A DNA stretch of 64,000 bases. Source: Geomobilibacter sp964431365 (lineage in GTDB: Bacteria; Desulfobacterota; Desulfuromonadia; Geobacterales; DSM-12255). The number at the start of each line of letters is the position of its first letter. Positions within the stretch are counted from its first letter, which is position 1. The notes under the pieces were generated by a model that had not been told where the DNA came from, made no database searches, and was given only the letters and a program-made list of their open reading frames with translations. The DNA lies in the NCBI GenBank assembly GCA_964431365.1, contig CAYSJJ010000007.1, positions 16,843-80,842 on the forward strand. The letters are read 5' to 3'. Position numbers and translations under genes: made by a program. This document shows positions 50,950-58,505 of the stretch, in pieces.

Positions 50950-51912
50950 TCAGAGGAGCGGCATGGCTCCTTCCTGGCAGACAATCGCCTCCAGGATCTC
51001 CAGCAGCCGGGGGTTGAAGGCGTCCTTCATCTCCTGCTTCATCAGCATCATGGTGATGTGCGGCGGCAGCGCCTTGCGGCCGGTCCGGTCGATGGTCATG
51101 GTGCAGTAGACATCGCACAGCGCCGCGACCTGGGCGCTCCGGGAAATTTCCTCTCCGGTGAGTCCCCGGGGATACCCTTTGCCGTTGTTCCGTTCGTGGT
51201 GGTCGCGTACGATGGCCAGCGAGATCTCGCTCAGACGCGTATTCTCCTTCAGATAGTCGTAGCCGGCTTCCGGATGCCTGCGCAACTGGACCATCTCTTT
51301 ATCCGTCAGCTTGCCGGTCTTGTTGAGGATCTCCTGGGAGACGAAGGTCTTGCCAAAATCGTGGAGGAGGGTCCCGATCCCCACGTCCACCATCTCGTCG
51401 TGGGAGAGGAGGTAGGCCTCGGCATGGACAAGGATCGACAGCGCGGTGACCTGCAGGCTGTGGACGAAGGTGTAGTAATTGTGGGACATGACCGTCTCGA
51501 GGGACGAGAGGGCCTCCCTGTCGCTGGCCAGGTACTGGAGGAGATTCTCCATCATCCGCTTGCTCCGGTTGAAATCCCCCACCTTTTCCGGATGCTCGAA
51601 GATATCCCCCACGAAGTTGATGGAGGTCTGGAAGATGATCTTCCCTTTGGTCCTGCTGGCCAGGTCGGAGTTGTTCAGCACCCGTTCGGCGTTGTTCTCC
51701 ATGTACTCGGTGATCACGTCCAGGTCGCCCGGACTAACGTACAGGAAGTCGACGCTGTTCTCCATGAGACGTTCGGCATCCTGCTTGTTGAAGTTCCGGC
51801 CGTGGCTCTTATAGAGCACATAGTTGCCGCCGCTTCTCAGATAGAGGGCCACGTCCGGAAAGTGGTCCGGCTCGATGCTTTCAATACCGACCGGCACATA
51901 CAGTTCTCCCAT
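50950..51912 (-). CDS. HD-GYP domain protein (probable c-di-GMP phosphodiesterase)
   Basis: A 320-residue protein. An N-terminal domain of about 130 residues (YLRSGGNYVLYKSHGRNFNKQDAERLM) like those of other Geobacter HD-GYP proteins, then the HD domain with HSLQVTALSILVHA, H184-D185 in LLHDFGKTFV, and HHERNNGKGYPRGL with GYP at 246-248. Such enzymes hydrolyse cyclic di-GMP or cGAMP; all visible metal and GYP residues are intact. Start at 51912 (MGELYVPVG) with GGAGGCAGGT; an ATG four codons earlier overlaps it. No receiver domain is present. Confidence 0.9.
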   Translation of the reverse strand: MGELYVPVGIESIEPDHFPDVALYLRSGGNYVLYKSHGRNFNKQDAERLMENSVDFLYVSPGDLDVITEYMENNAERVLNNSDLASRTKGKIIFQTSINFVGDIFEHPEKVGDFNRSKRMMENLLQYLASDREALSSLETVMSHNYYTFVHSLQVTALSILVHAEAYLLSHDEMVDVGIGTLLHDFGKTFVSQEILNKTGKLTDKEMVQLRRHPEAGYDYLKENTRLSEISLAIVRDHHERNNGKGYPRGLTGEEISRSAQVAALCDVYCTMTIDRTGRKALPPHITMMLMKQEMKDAFNPRLLEILEAIVCQEGAMPLL

Positions 51913-52206
51913 ACCTGCCTCCATCTATGCTGAATTTCGGATGACTGCGAGAAGCCACAGGTAACGTATCGGACAGAAACGATTTACCTGAAACCAAGTA
52001 ACAAGAGTGCGATAGAAGTCTTTACCGACCAGGTGCCCCATGGCATCCCCGTCTCCTCTCGCCTTTCGTGCTACATCCATCTTATCGAAATAGTGCGTTA
52101 ATCCAAGCCTGCTCCGACCGATTCTACCGCCGGGACGCAAAGATCAGGCTTTGGCAACCGCGAGGATGTGGCTAACGTGGAGAGGACAACCTGGAGCCGG
52201 GCAAAG
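51913..52206. other. Intergenic region between the HD-GYP and PEP-CTERM genes
   Basis: No supported gene. On the plus strand GACGCAAAG (52134-52142) resembles the core of the GEMM-I c-di-GMP riboswitch, but the rest of the fold is not clear and no plus-strand gene follows. Confidence 0.4.
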
Positions 52207-52234
52207 AAAAAGGCGGCCGAGAGGTCGCCTTTTC
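52207..52234 (-). terminator. Terminator of the PEP-CTERM gene
   Basis: Minus strand AAGGCGACC-TCTC-GGCCGCCTT then TTTCTTTG, 35 bp past the stop. Confidence 0.75.
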
Positions 52235-52268
52235 CCTGCAATTGATTACGATGTCGCGGATATGCCGC

Positions 52269-53204
52269 CTACGCCTTGGCAGCCCGCCTCCTCCAGAAAA
52301 AGAGCCCTGCCAAGCCGCTGCCGATAAGTGCGAAAGTAGAGGGCTCAGGTACTGCAGCAGGAGGCACTGGATTGGCTTCCCCCCCCAGTGCCGCGAAGGA
52401 GTGGCCAATGATGATGTCGGTGTCCAGCAAAGCGCCCCCGAGACCGTTCAGTTTGAGATCAATGGCATTCACCTCCAGTGCCCTTCTCTGGGCTCCATCG
52501 GCATCCGTAATCTCGGTCCAGATCTGCTCATTCAGTGTAAGAGCGACGTCAACCAAACCAAGCACATTGAGCATCAGTCTGGTATTAGGCAACGCATTCA
52601 CATATATGTCCGATGCAAGGTTGATATGCAACAACTCGGCGATATCAAGGCCCAAGACGCGGATATTCAAACCTTCGATGAGAGAAGAGCCGGCATGGTC
52701 CCAGGCCCCATAGTCACCGCTCACCGAGGCGTTGGAGGTAATGGTGTCGGCGTGAACACCGAGAATGGGATTATCGAGTAAACTTAAGCCCAAGACAGAG
52801 ACATGATCATGCATCCCAATATTCAGATCGTTTATATATTGGTCAGCCCTTGCCGATCTATCGCCTGATGCCCCGTCTACGTCTGACGCTGCATGTGACT
52901 TCAGCAGACCCGTATTCAGCCCCGCCGCCAACCCTGCACTCAGCACCCCTGATCCCACGCCAGTAAAAGCCAGGGCAGAAACATCGACCCCGGCGTTACG
53001 ATCATAGGTATTGGGAGCGGTGCCATTGGCCCGGGTAAGAGGACCAATACCGACGCCAAGTCCCAGGGCGGACACACCGACGTATGCATTATACGCATCG
53101 CTCGTCCCCTTGATGACAGTGGCGGAGGCCAGCGACCCGATGCCGAGCGTGGCGGCCGCGGCCGTCACGGCGACGATCTTTTTCATGAATTTCAAGCTTT
53201 TCAT
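52269..53204 (-). CDS. PEP-CTERM sorting domain protein
   Basis: A 311-residue exported protein: signal peptide (KKIVAVTAAAATLGIGSLASA), a repetitive Leu/Gly-rich, beta-type middle (VLGLSLLDNPILGVHAD, IRVLGLDIAELLHINLASD, LMLNVLGLVDVALTL), and the C-terminal VPEPSTFALIGSGLAGLFFWRRR sorting signal: PEP motif, hydrophobic helix, basic tail. Such proteins are processed by exosortase, usually in strains with an exopolysaccharide locus; none is in this window. No cysteines are present. Function of the middle part unknown. Confidence 0.9.
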   Translation of the reverse strand: MKSLKFMKKIVAVTAAAATLGIGSLASATVIKGTSDAYNAYVGVSALGLGVGIGPLTRANGTAPNTYDRNAGVDVSALAFTGVGSGVLSAGLAAGLNTGLLKSHAASDVDGASGDRSARADQYINDLNIGMHDHVSVLGLSLLDNPILGVHADTITSNASVSGDYGAWDHAGSSLIEGLNIRVLGLDIAELLHINLASDIYVNALPNTRLMLNVLGLVDVALTLNEQIWTEITDADGAQRRALEVNAIDLKLNGLGGALLDTDIIIGHSFAALGGEANPVPPAAVPEPSTFALIGSGLAGLFFWRRRAAKA

Positions 53205-53276
53205 TTGACTATCTCCTCAATGGTAACGCATTACCCAGTTTTCGGCCTTACGCCTTATCCTCGCCACGAGCCTCTC

Positions 53277-53420
53277 CTACAACGCCTGCCACCCCCGGCG
53301 GCCCTCAGCCGAATCTCCTCCGTCCCGCTGGGACGTTTCTCGGTACGTGTAGAAACAGAACAGCTGTGCCAGAAATGCTGCTGCGGTTACTACTGCAAGG
53401 CCGATGATCACTGCTGACAT
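53277..53420 (-). CDS. Small membrane protein upstream of the PEP-CTERM gene
   Basis: A 47-residue protein: MSAVIIGLAVVTAAAFLAQLFCFYTYRETSQRD with one hydrophobic helix and a charged tail. It has a strong GGAGG-TACTT-ATG start and ends 72 bp before the PEP-CTERM gene on the same strand, so they could share a transcript. Not a known family to me. In-frame upstream ATG codons (53468, 53432) lack good ribosome sites. Confidence 0.55.
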   Translation of the reverse strand: MSAVIIGLAVVTAAAFLAQLFCFYTYRETSQRDGGDSAEGRRGWQAL

Positions 53421-53537
53421 AAGTACCTCCATTCCCACTCTGTTAGCTGCCGTTGACGTCGTCTTCATGAATATTTAAAAATTAATAATTACCATAAACA
53501 CGTTTGTATATTCTCACTGAGCCTGACAACAACGCAA

Positions 53538-53553
53538 CTGTCAAAAGTTACAG
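53538..53553. promoter_or_regulatory. Palindrome resembling the TetR operator of the cytochrome operon
   Basis: CTGTCAAAAGTTACAG matches CTGTAAAAAATTACAG at 6127-6142 in 14 of 16 positions. It lies 118 bp before the small membrane protein and includes TTGACA on the minus strand. The rest of the gap 53421-53747 is AT-rich near 53470-53520 and contains no gene. Confidence 0.4.
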
Positions 53554-53747
53554 TAATTAACGCAACATGCCGATCTGGCGAACAATGCCTTGACGGAGGT
53601 TTCATTGTGCCGGAGTGCAGAGAAGAATGGTTCAGGGGGAGGCGGGGGAGAAATTACAGGGCAAATTTTGGAAACAGCCAGACTTACCGGGGAGCGAACG
53701 CCCCCTCATATTTACTTCCCCCGGCACATGGGGTATGATGCCGGCCG

Positions 53748-54899
53748 ATGAAACGCCTCCACCGCTATATTCTGCGGGAGATCGCCACGCCGCTGCTCCT
53801 GGGGCTGGCGACCTTTACCGCCGTTCTCCTGATGGGGCGGATGCTCAAACTGGCCGACATGGTCATTGCCAAGGGGGTGCCGCTCCACGACGTCCTCCTG
53901 CTGGTCGTCTACCTTCTCCCCTACTTCGCGCTCTTCACCATCCCCATGGCCTTTCTCCTGGCAGTTCTCCTCGGCTTCGGCCGACTCTCCGCCGACAGCG
54001 AGATCACCGCCATGAAGGCCTGCGGCATGAGCCTCACGGCGATGCTGCCACCGGTCCTCCTGGCGGCGCTGGTCGCCTACCTGGCAACGACGTTCATGGC
54101 CCTCTACGCGCTCCCCCGCGGGAACACCGCCTTCAAACAGCTCCTGCAGCAGGTGGTGGAGAGCCGGGTAAACCTGAGCATCAAGCCCCAGGTCTTCAAC
54201 GACGACCTCCCCGGGCTGGTCCTCTACACCGACCGTTTCGACGAACGGACCGGCACCATGCACGGCATCCTGGTGCAGGACGACCGGAACCGGCAGACCC
54301 CCACCACCATTTTCGCCAAAAGCGGCACACTGCGCCACGACCGGCAGGGAACCACGATCATCCTCACCCTGGAACAGGGGAGTATCCAGCAGCTGGTCCC
54401 GGGAAAAGCCTTCCGCCAGCTCGGTTTCGGCTCCTACCAGCTGAGCGTGAACCTCACCCAGGCAGGCAAGGAGATCGCCCGCAACGAACTGGACATGGAT
54501 CTTGACGAGATCCGCTCCAACCTCCGCACCGGCGGCTTCTCGGCCAAGCTGACCAAGGATATGGAACTGGAGATTCACCGCCGCTTCGCCCTCCCCTTTG
54601 CCTGCATCGTCTTCGCCGTCATCGGCCTTCCCCTGGGGATACAGAACCAACGGTCGGGCAAGGGGGCCGGTTTTGCCATCAGCATCGGCGTGCTGCTGGC
54701 ATACTATGTGGTCTTTTCCGCCTTCCGGACCCTGGGTGAGAAGGATCTCCTCCACCCGGCCGTTGCCATGTGGACCGCCAACGCCATGTTCCTTTCCATT
54801 GGCCTCTTTTTCTTCCGGCAGGCGAGCGAAGAGCAGCGCATTCTCCCGTCCCTGCCACGCCTGTCGAGGTTTCTGCCGAGGCGAGGGGAGAGACCGTGA
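53748..54899 (+). CDS. lptF: LPS export permease LptF
   Basis: A 383-residue YjgP/YjgQ-family protein: three N-terminal helices (LRYILREIATPLL-like start, LLMGRMLKLADMVIAKGVPL), a periplasmic beta-jellyroll (residues about 125-265), and three C-terminal helices including ALPFACIVFAVIGLPLGIQ. With LptG and the LptB ATPase it extracts LPS from the inner membrane. The start is read from MKRLHRYIL; no strong ribosome site. It overlaps lptG by four bases. Confidence 0.93.
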   Translation: MKRLHRYILREIATPLLLGLATFTAVLLMGRMLKLADMVIAKGVPLHDVLLLVVYLLPYFALFTIPMAFLLAVLLGFGRLSADSEITAMKACGMSLTAMLPPVLLAALVAYLATTFMALYALPRGNTAFKQLLQQVVESRVNLSIKPQVFNDDLPGLVLYTDRFDERTGTMHGILVQDDRNRQTPTTIFAKSGTLRHDRQGTTIILTLEQGSIQQLVPGKAFRQLGFGSYQLSVNLTQAGKEIARNELDMDLDEIRSNLRTGGFSAKLTKDMELEIHRRFALPFACIVFAVIGLPLGIQNQRSGKGAGFAISIGVLLAYYVVFSAFRTLGEKDLLHPAVAMWTANAMFLSIGLFFFRQASEEQRILPSLPRLSRFLPRRGERP

Positions 54900-55975
54900 A
54901 GATCGTCGACCGTTACCTCACCAGATGTCATCTACGGCTCATCGGCCTCTGCCTCGGCGCCTTCGTCGCCATATTCCTGGTCATCGACTTCCTTGAAAAG
55001 ATCGGGAAATTCAGCCGCGGCGGCGCCACCCTGGTACAGATCGTAACGTTCTTCGCCTGCCGGCTCCCGGAGGTGCTCGTCCAGGTGATTCCGCTGGCGG
55101 TGCTCATGGGGACCATCCTCTCCATCGGCGCCCTCTCCCGCCAGAGCGAGATCACCGCCATGCGGGGTGGGGGGATGAGCCTGCTCCGGATCGGGAGACC
55201 ACTGCTCGTGGTCGGTGCAGCCATAAGCGTCCTAACCTTTGCCATGGAGGAGCTTCTGGTCCCCCCGGCCAGCGAGAAGTCCCGTTATCTGGAAGAGGTG
55301 GTGATCGGGAAGAAGAACCCCAACACCTTCTTCCGGCAGGACAATATCTGGTACCGTGACCGGCAGGCCATCCTCCAGGCCCGACTCTTCGAGCCGGCCA
55401 GTCGCTCCCTGCGCGGCGTCACCCTCTGGCAACTGGGCGACGACCTTCAGCCGCAGAGCCGCCTGGATGCGGAAAGCGCCCTCTTTACCGGCGGGGCGTG
55501 GGAATTCCGGCAGGTGGACGAACGTCAGGTCGGCAGCGGCCAGGCGGTGGCGCCACGGAGCCTGAAGAGCCTTATAGTCCCGCTGTCGCTGAAGGTGGAC
55601 GACCTGAAGGTCGTGGGGAAGTATGCCGAAGACATGGGCTATTTCGCCCTGCGGCGCTACTGCAAGAAGCTGGAACGGGGAGGGTACGAAACCACTGCCT
55701 ATCGGGCACGCCTCCAGGCCAAGCTGTCGCTCCCCTTCACCTCCCTGGTCATGGTCTTCCTCGGCATCCCGTTCGCACTGAAGAGCAGCCGTTCCAGCGG
55801 CATCGCCGTCGGGGTGGGCGTCAGCCTCGGCATCGGCTTCACCTACTACATCCTGACGGCGGTCCTCATCTCCTTTGGCCAGGCCGGCACACTCCCACCC
55901 GTGTTGGCAGCCTGGGCAGGCAATATACTCTGTGCCGGGGCCGGCATCTGGCTGGCCATGACCGTGGAGCGTTGA
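54896..55975 (+). CDS. lptG: LPS export permease LptG
   Basis: A 359-residue partner of LptF: VDRYLTRCHLRLIGLCLGAFVAIFLVIDFLEKIGKF at the start, then RQSEITAMRGGGMSLLRIG, the coupling-helix segment for LptB, a periplasmic jellyroll, and PFTSLVMVFLGIPFALKSSRSSGIAVGVGVSLGIGFTYYI. GTG start at 54896 in GTGA overlap with lptF, ribosome site GAGGGGAGAG. Confidence 0.93.
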   Translation: MKIVDRYLTRCHLRLIGLCLGAFVAIFLVIDFLEKIGKFSRGGATLVQIVTFFACRLPEVLVQVIPLAVLMGTILSIGALSRQSEITAMRGGGMSLLRIGRPLLVVGAAISVLTFAMEELLVPPASEKSRYLEEVVIGKKNPNTFFRQDNIWYRDRQAILQARLFEPASRSLRGVTLWQLGDDLQPQSRLDAESALFTGGAWEFRQVDERQVGSGQAVAPRSLKSLIVPLSLKVDDLKVVGKYAEDMGYFALRRYCKKLERGGYETTAYRARLQAKLSLPFTSLVMVFLGIPFALKSSRSSGIAVGVGVSLGIGFTYYILTAVLISFGQAGTLPPVLAAWAGNILCAGAGIWLAMTVER

Positions 55976-56040
55976 CAAGGTAGCCGCCGGTGGTTTACTT
56001 GACAGCAGGAGCCGGTCAGGCTCCAAGAGGAGAACCCACC

Positions 56041-57009
56041 ATGCCCGCACGACTCCCCCTGATCCTGCTGCTGATTATCTTCATCACCCAGCCGGTCCTG
56101 GCCCAGACCGGCGTCACGGCACCGGCTGTCAAAGCCCCGGCCGCCAAGGTGCCCAAGGCGGCCCCGGCACCGCAGAGTCCGGCGATCCTCAGCATCATCC
56201 CCGCCCAGGCCGAACCGGCGGCCACCGTCACCCTCACCGGTTCCGGCTTCACCGACAAGACCGCCGTCTACCTCGGAAGCACGGCAATCCAGCCCCAGGT
56301 TGTCGATGCCGGCCACCTCTCCTTCACGCTGCCGGGTCTCGAACCGGGGATATACGCCCTCTATCTCCGCCGCGAGGACGGTATTGCCAGCAGGACCTAC
56401 TCGTTCACCGTCCAACCGCTCAAGCCGACGGTCAGCGACATCTCTCCCGACTCCATCCCGTTCTGCGCCACCGGCAAGGAACGGGAGGTGACGGTTATCG
56501 GCAGCAATTTCAGGAAAGGGGCAATGGTCCTGTTCGATGGTGCCGCGGTCAAGAGCCGCTTCATCTCCAGCGACTCCATCGCCTTTACGGTCCCCCAGAT
56601 CAAGGGTGGACTGCACCAGGTCCAGGTGAAGAATACCGACGACACCGCTTCCGGGGCGCTGGGCCTCCTCATCGACACCAAACCGGAGATCAGCAGCGTC
56701 AGCCGGGGTGAGGATTACGTGAACTACTACAACCTGATCATCGAGGGACGGAATTTCCTGCAGAACTCGACCGTAGTGGTCATGGAGGAGAGAAACTTCG
56801 AATTGACCGGACAATCGCCGATCGTGGACGTACGACGCCTCTCCAGCGGATCGAGCGGTGGGGCAGAGCGGGAGCGGGTCAACTATATCGGCTGCAACCG
56901 GATCGTCTACCAGCGCTATCCGTACAGCCCGGCTAACAAGACGTTCCAGGTCCAGGTGGTCAACCCGGGGGGCGAAGAGAGCCCGGCGATATCGGTGAGT
57001 GCGCCGTGA
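56041..57009 (+). CDS. Secreted IPT/TIG-domain protein
   Basis: A 322-residue exported protein: signal peptide (LPLILLLIIFITQPVLAQ), a Pro/Ala-rich linker, then two IPT/TIG-like immunoglobulin domains (residues about 45-120: ILSIIPAQAEPAATVTLTGSGFTDKTAVYLG; about 125-210: VSDISPDSIPFCATGKEREVTVIGSNFRKGAMVLFDG), and a third less regular one. Such domains bind partners or build surface fibres. It follows lptG by 65 bp on the same strand; role unknown. ATG at 56041 after AGAGGAGAACCCACC. Confidence 0.85.
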   Translation: MPARLPLILLLIIFITQPVLAQTGVTAPAVKAPAAKVPKAAPAPQSPAILSIIPAQAEPAATVTLTGSGFTDKTAVYLGSTAIQPQVVDAGHLSFTLPGLEPGIYALYLRREDGIASRTYSFTVQPLKPTVSDISPDSIPFCATGKEREVTVIGSNFRKGAMVLFDGAAVKSRFISSDSIAFTVPQIKGGLHQVQVKNTDDTASGALGLLIDTKPEISSVSRGEDYVNYYNLIIEGRNFLQNSTVVVMEERNFELTGQSPIVDVRRLSSGSSGGAERERVNYIGCNRIVYQRYPYSPANKTFQVQVVNPGGEESPAISVSAP

Positions 57010-57012
57010 GAC

Positions 57013-57055
57013 GCGTGCCGTGACTCGTGCTGCGTGCTGCGTTCAGCGTGCGGCC
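57013..57055. repeat. GTGCTGCGTTCAGCG-word repeat after the IPT/TIG gene
   Basis: CGTGCTGCGTGCTGCGTTCA and flanking variants; same vocabulary as the hpnA-dxs gap at 10070-10147. Confidence 0.6.
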
Positions 57056-57070
57056 GGGATCGAAAAACAG

Positions 57071-57099
57071 GATAGGGACTACGCGATCGTAGCCCCTAT
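57071..57099 (-). terminator. Terminator overlapping the dsbC-like stop codon
   Basis: Stem ATAGGGGCTACG / CGTAGTCCCTAT on the minus strand, with the TAG stop inside the 5' arm, then CCTGTTTTT. Confidence 0.7.
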
Positions 57100-57884
57100 T
57101 TCTTTTTCTTCCCCATCAGCCGTTTTTTGATCTGGGCCGCATCCATGTACCCCTCCGCCAGACTATCGTCGGGAAAGATCATCGTCGGCGTCGCGTCGAT
57201 TCCGAGGGAAGCTGCCAGCCTGATCGTTTCATCCACGATGGCAGCCGTGTTGCGGGGGCCGGGCGAGGGAAGCTTCCTGCCGGCGAACGAATCCTCCAGC
57301 AGGGAGAGCGAGCCGCTCTCCAGAATCACCTGGGCCTTGGCATAAGCGTTCGGGTGGACTTTCAGGGGAAGGAGCTTGATATAGACCGCCACGTCCCGGT
57401 TGGCGGCTACCAGTTTTTTCAGTTCGCCGTGGAGTTTGCCGCAAAATGGGCACTCCGGGTCGGTGAAAACAACCAGTTTCTTCCCGGCCCCCGGGTCGCC
57501 CATGACTAGGGCGTCGTCAAGGGGGATCCTGGTAAGGGCGATGCGCCCCGCCTTGGGCGCAGATGACTGCTGACCGCCGACTATCGGCTGCATGCTCTCC
57601 AGGCTGTAGATCGGGCCGGTGATCAGGTGCTTCTTGCCGTAATCCACATAGGCAACGGCCTTTTTGCCGTCCTTCTGCAGTTCCACCTCCCACAGGCCGC
57701 GCACGCTGGGAATCCGTACCTGGGTCACCTTCCCGAGCCCCTCCAGAAGCTTGTCCGCCTCCTTCACCGTAAGGGTGTGGCAGGAGGAGCAGTCGCCCCC
57801 GCACCCCTCCTTCGCCATGACGCTTGGGCCATGGCCGCCAAGGAGCAGCAGGGCAAGCATGGTTCCTGTCAAGATTTTCTGCAT
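57096..57884 (-). CDS. DsbC-like periplasmic thioredoxin-fold protein with an N-terminal CXXCH
   Basis: A 262-residue exported protein: signal peptide (ends near VMAKE), CGGDCSSCHTLTVKEADKLL just after it, a DsbC-like dimerisation part (about 50-105), then the thioredoxin part with CPFC at 145-148 (TDPECPFCGKLHGELKKL) and cis-proline in ATPTMIF. DsbC isomerises disulfides in the periplasm and helps c-type cytochrome maturation. The CSSCH at residues 32-36 matches a heme c site; it could carry heme or be a redox Cys pair. Confidence 0.85.
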   Translation of the reverse strand: MQKILTGTMLALLLLGGHGPSVMAKEGCGGDCSSCHTLTVKEADKLLEGLGKVTQVRIPSVRGLWEVELQKDGKKAVAYVDYGKKHLITGPIYSLESMQPIVGGQQSSAPKAGRIALTRIPLDDALVMGDPGAGKKLVVFTDPECPFCGKLHGELKKLVAANRDVAVYIKLLPLKVHPNAYAKAQVILESGSLSLLEDSFAGRKLPSPGPRNTAAIVDETIRLAASLGIDATPTMIFPDDSLAEGYMDAAQIKKRLMGKKKK

Positions 57885-58043
57885 CCGTTCCCCTCCCCAT
57901 CCAGCGCTCAGAGCTGTGGGCTACTTACCGCAAATCAGAAGAGGTGTCAAGAAACGCCCTTTCCCGAGGAGACGGCACAAAAAATGGGGCAAAACCGAAG
58001 TCCTGCCCCTCTCACGGCGTATCGTCACGTACCCCGTGCCTTC

Positions 58044-58403
58044 CTACTTCCTGGCGTAGTTGACGGCTCCGTACCAGTCGACCAGCACGACCGGTTCATT
58101 CCCGACCACCCAGGCATCGTGGCCGGAGGGAAGATTCGAAACGTCGCCGGGGCCGAGATCGAATTCGTCGCCATCTGCCATGACTATATGCAGACGGCCG
58201 GAGAGCTGGTATTGAAAATGGGGCGCGGTGCACCACTCCGTGCCGGCAATCGGCTTGACGTCCTGGGACCAGCGCCAGCCCGGTTCAAGGGTCAAGCGAC
58301 CCACACTGCCGCCGGCGATGTTGACGATCTCAACCTTCCCGTGCCCGAACGTCCGGACCTCATCGGGCGCGGCGAAGCCTTTGAATTCCGCCTTGGTTGC
58401 CAT
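58044..58403 (-). CDS. Cupin-domain protein
   Basis: A 119-residue single beta-barrel: GRLTLEPGWRWSQDVKPIAGTEWCTAPHFQYQLSGRLHIVMADGDEFDLGPGDVSNLPSGHDAWVVG contains both cupin motifs, though one metal histidine set is incomplete (PHFQYQ, GHDAW). Function cannot be assigned. It stands alone between the DsbC-like gene and ahcY; the flanking gap 57885-58043 has nothing clear. Confidence 0.8.
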   Translation of the reverse strand: MATKAEFKGFAAPDEVRTFGHGKVEIVNIAGGSVGRLTLEPGWRWSQDVKPIAGTEWCTAPHFQYQLSGRLHIVMADGDEFDLGPGDVSNLPSGHDAWVVGNEPVVLVDWYGAVNYARK

Positions 58404-58505
58404 TGTCGTCTCCCCCTTTCAGGGAGTTAACTCCGTTCCTCTGACTTAATTGTACCCCGGTCCCGGGCCGAATCCATCCCGCGACCGGGGTACAACCGAG
58501 GTTGG

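Noticed and set aside
52242..52781. 179-codon plus-strand frame opposite the PEP-CTERM gene
   Set aside because: Shadow of a gene with a clear signal peptide and sorting signal.
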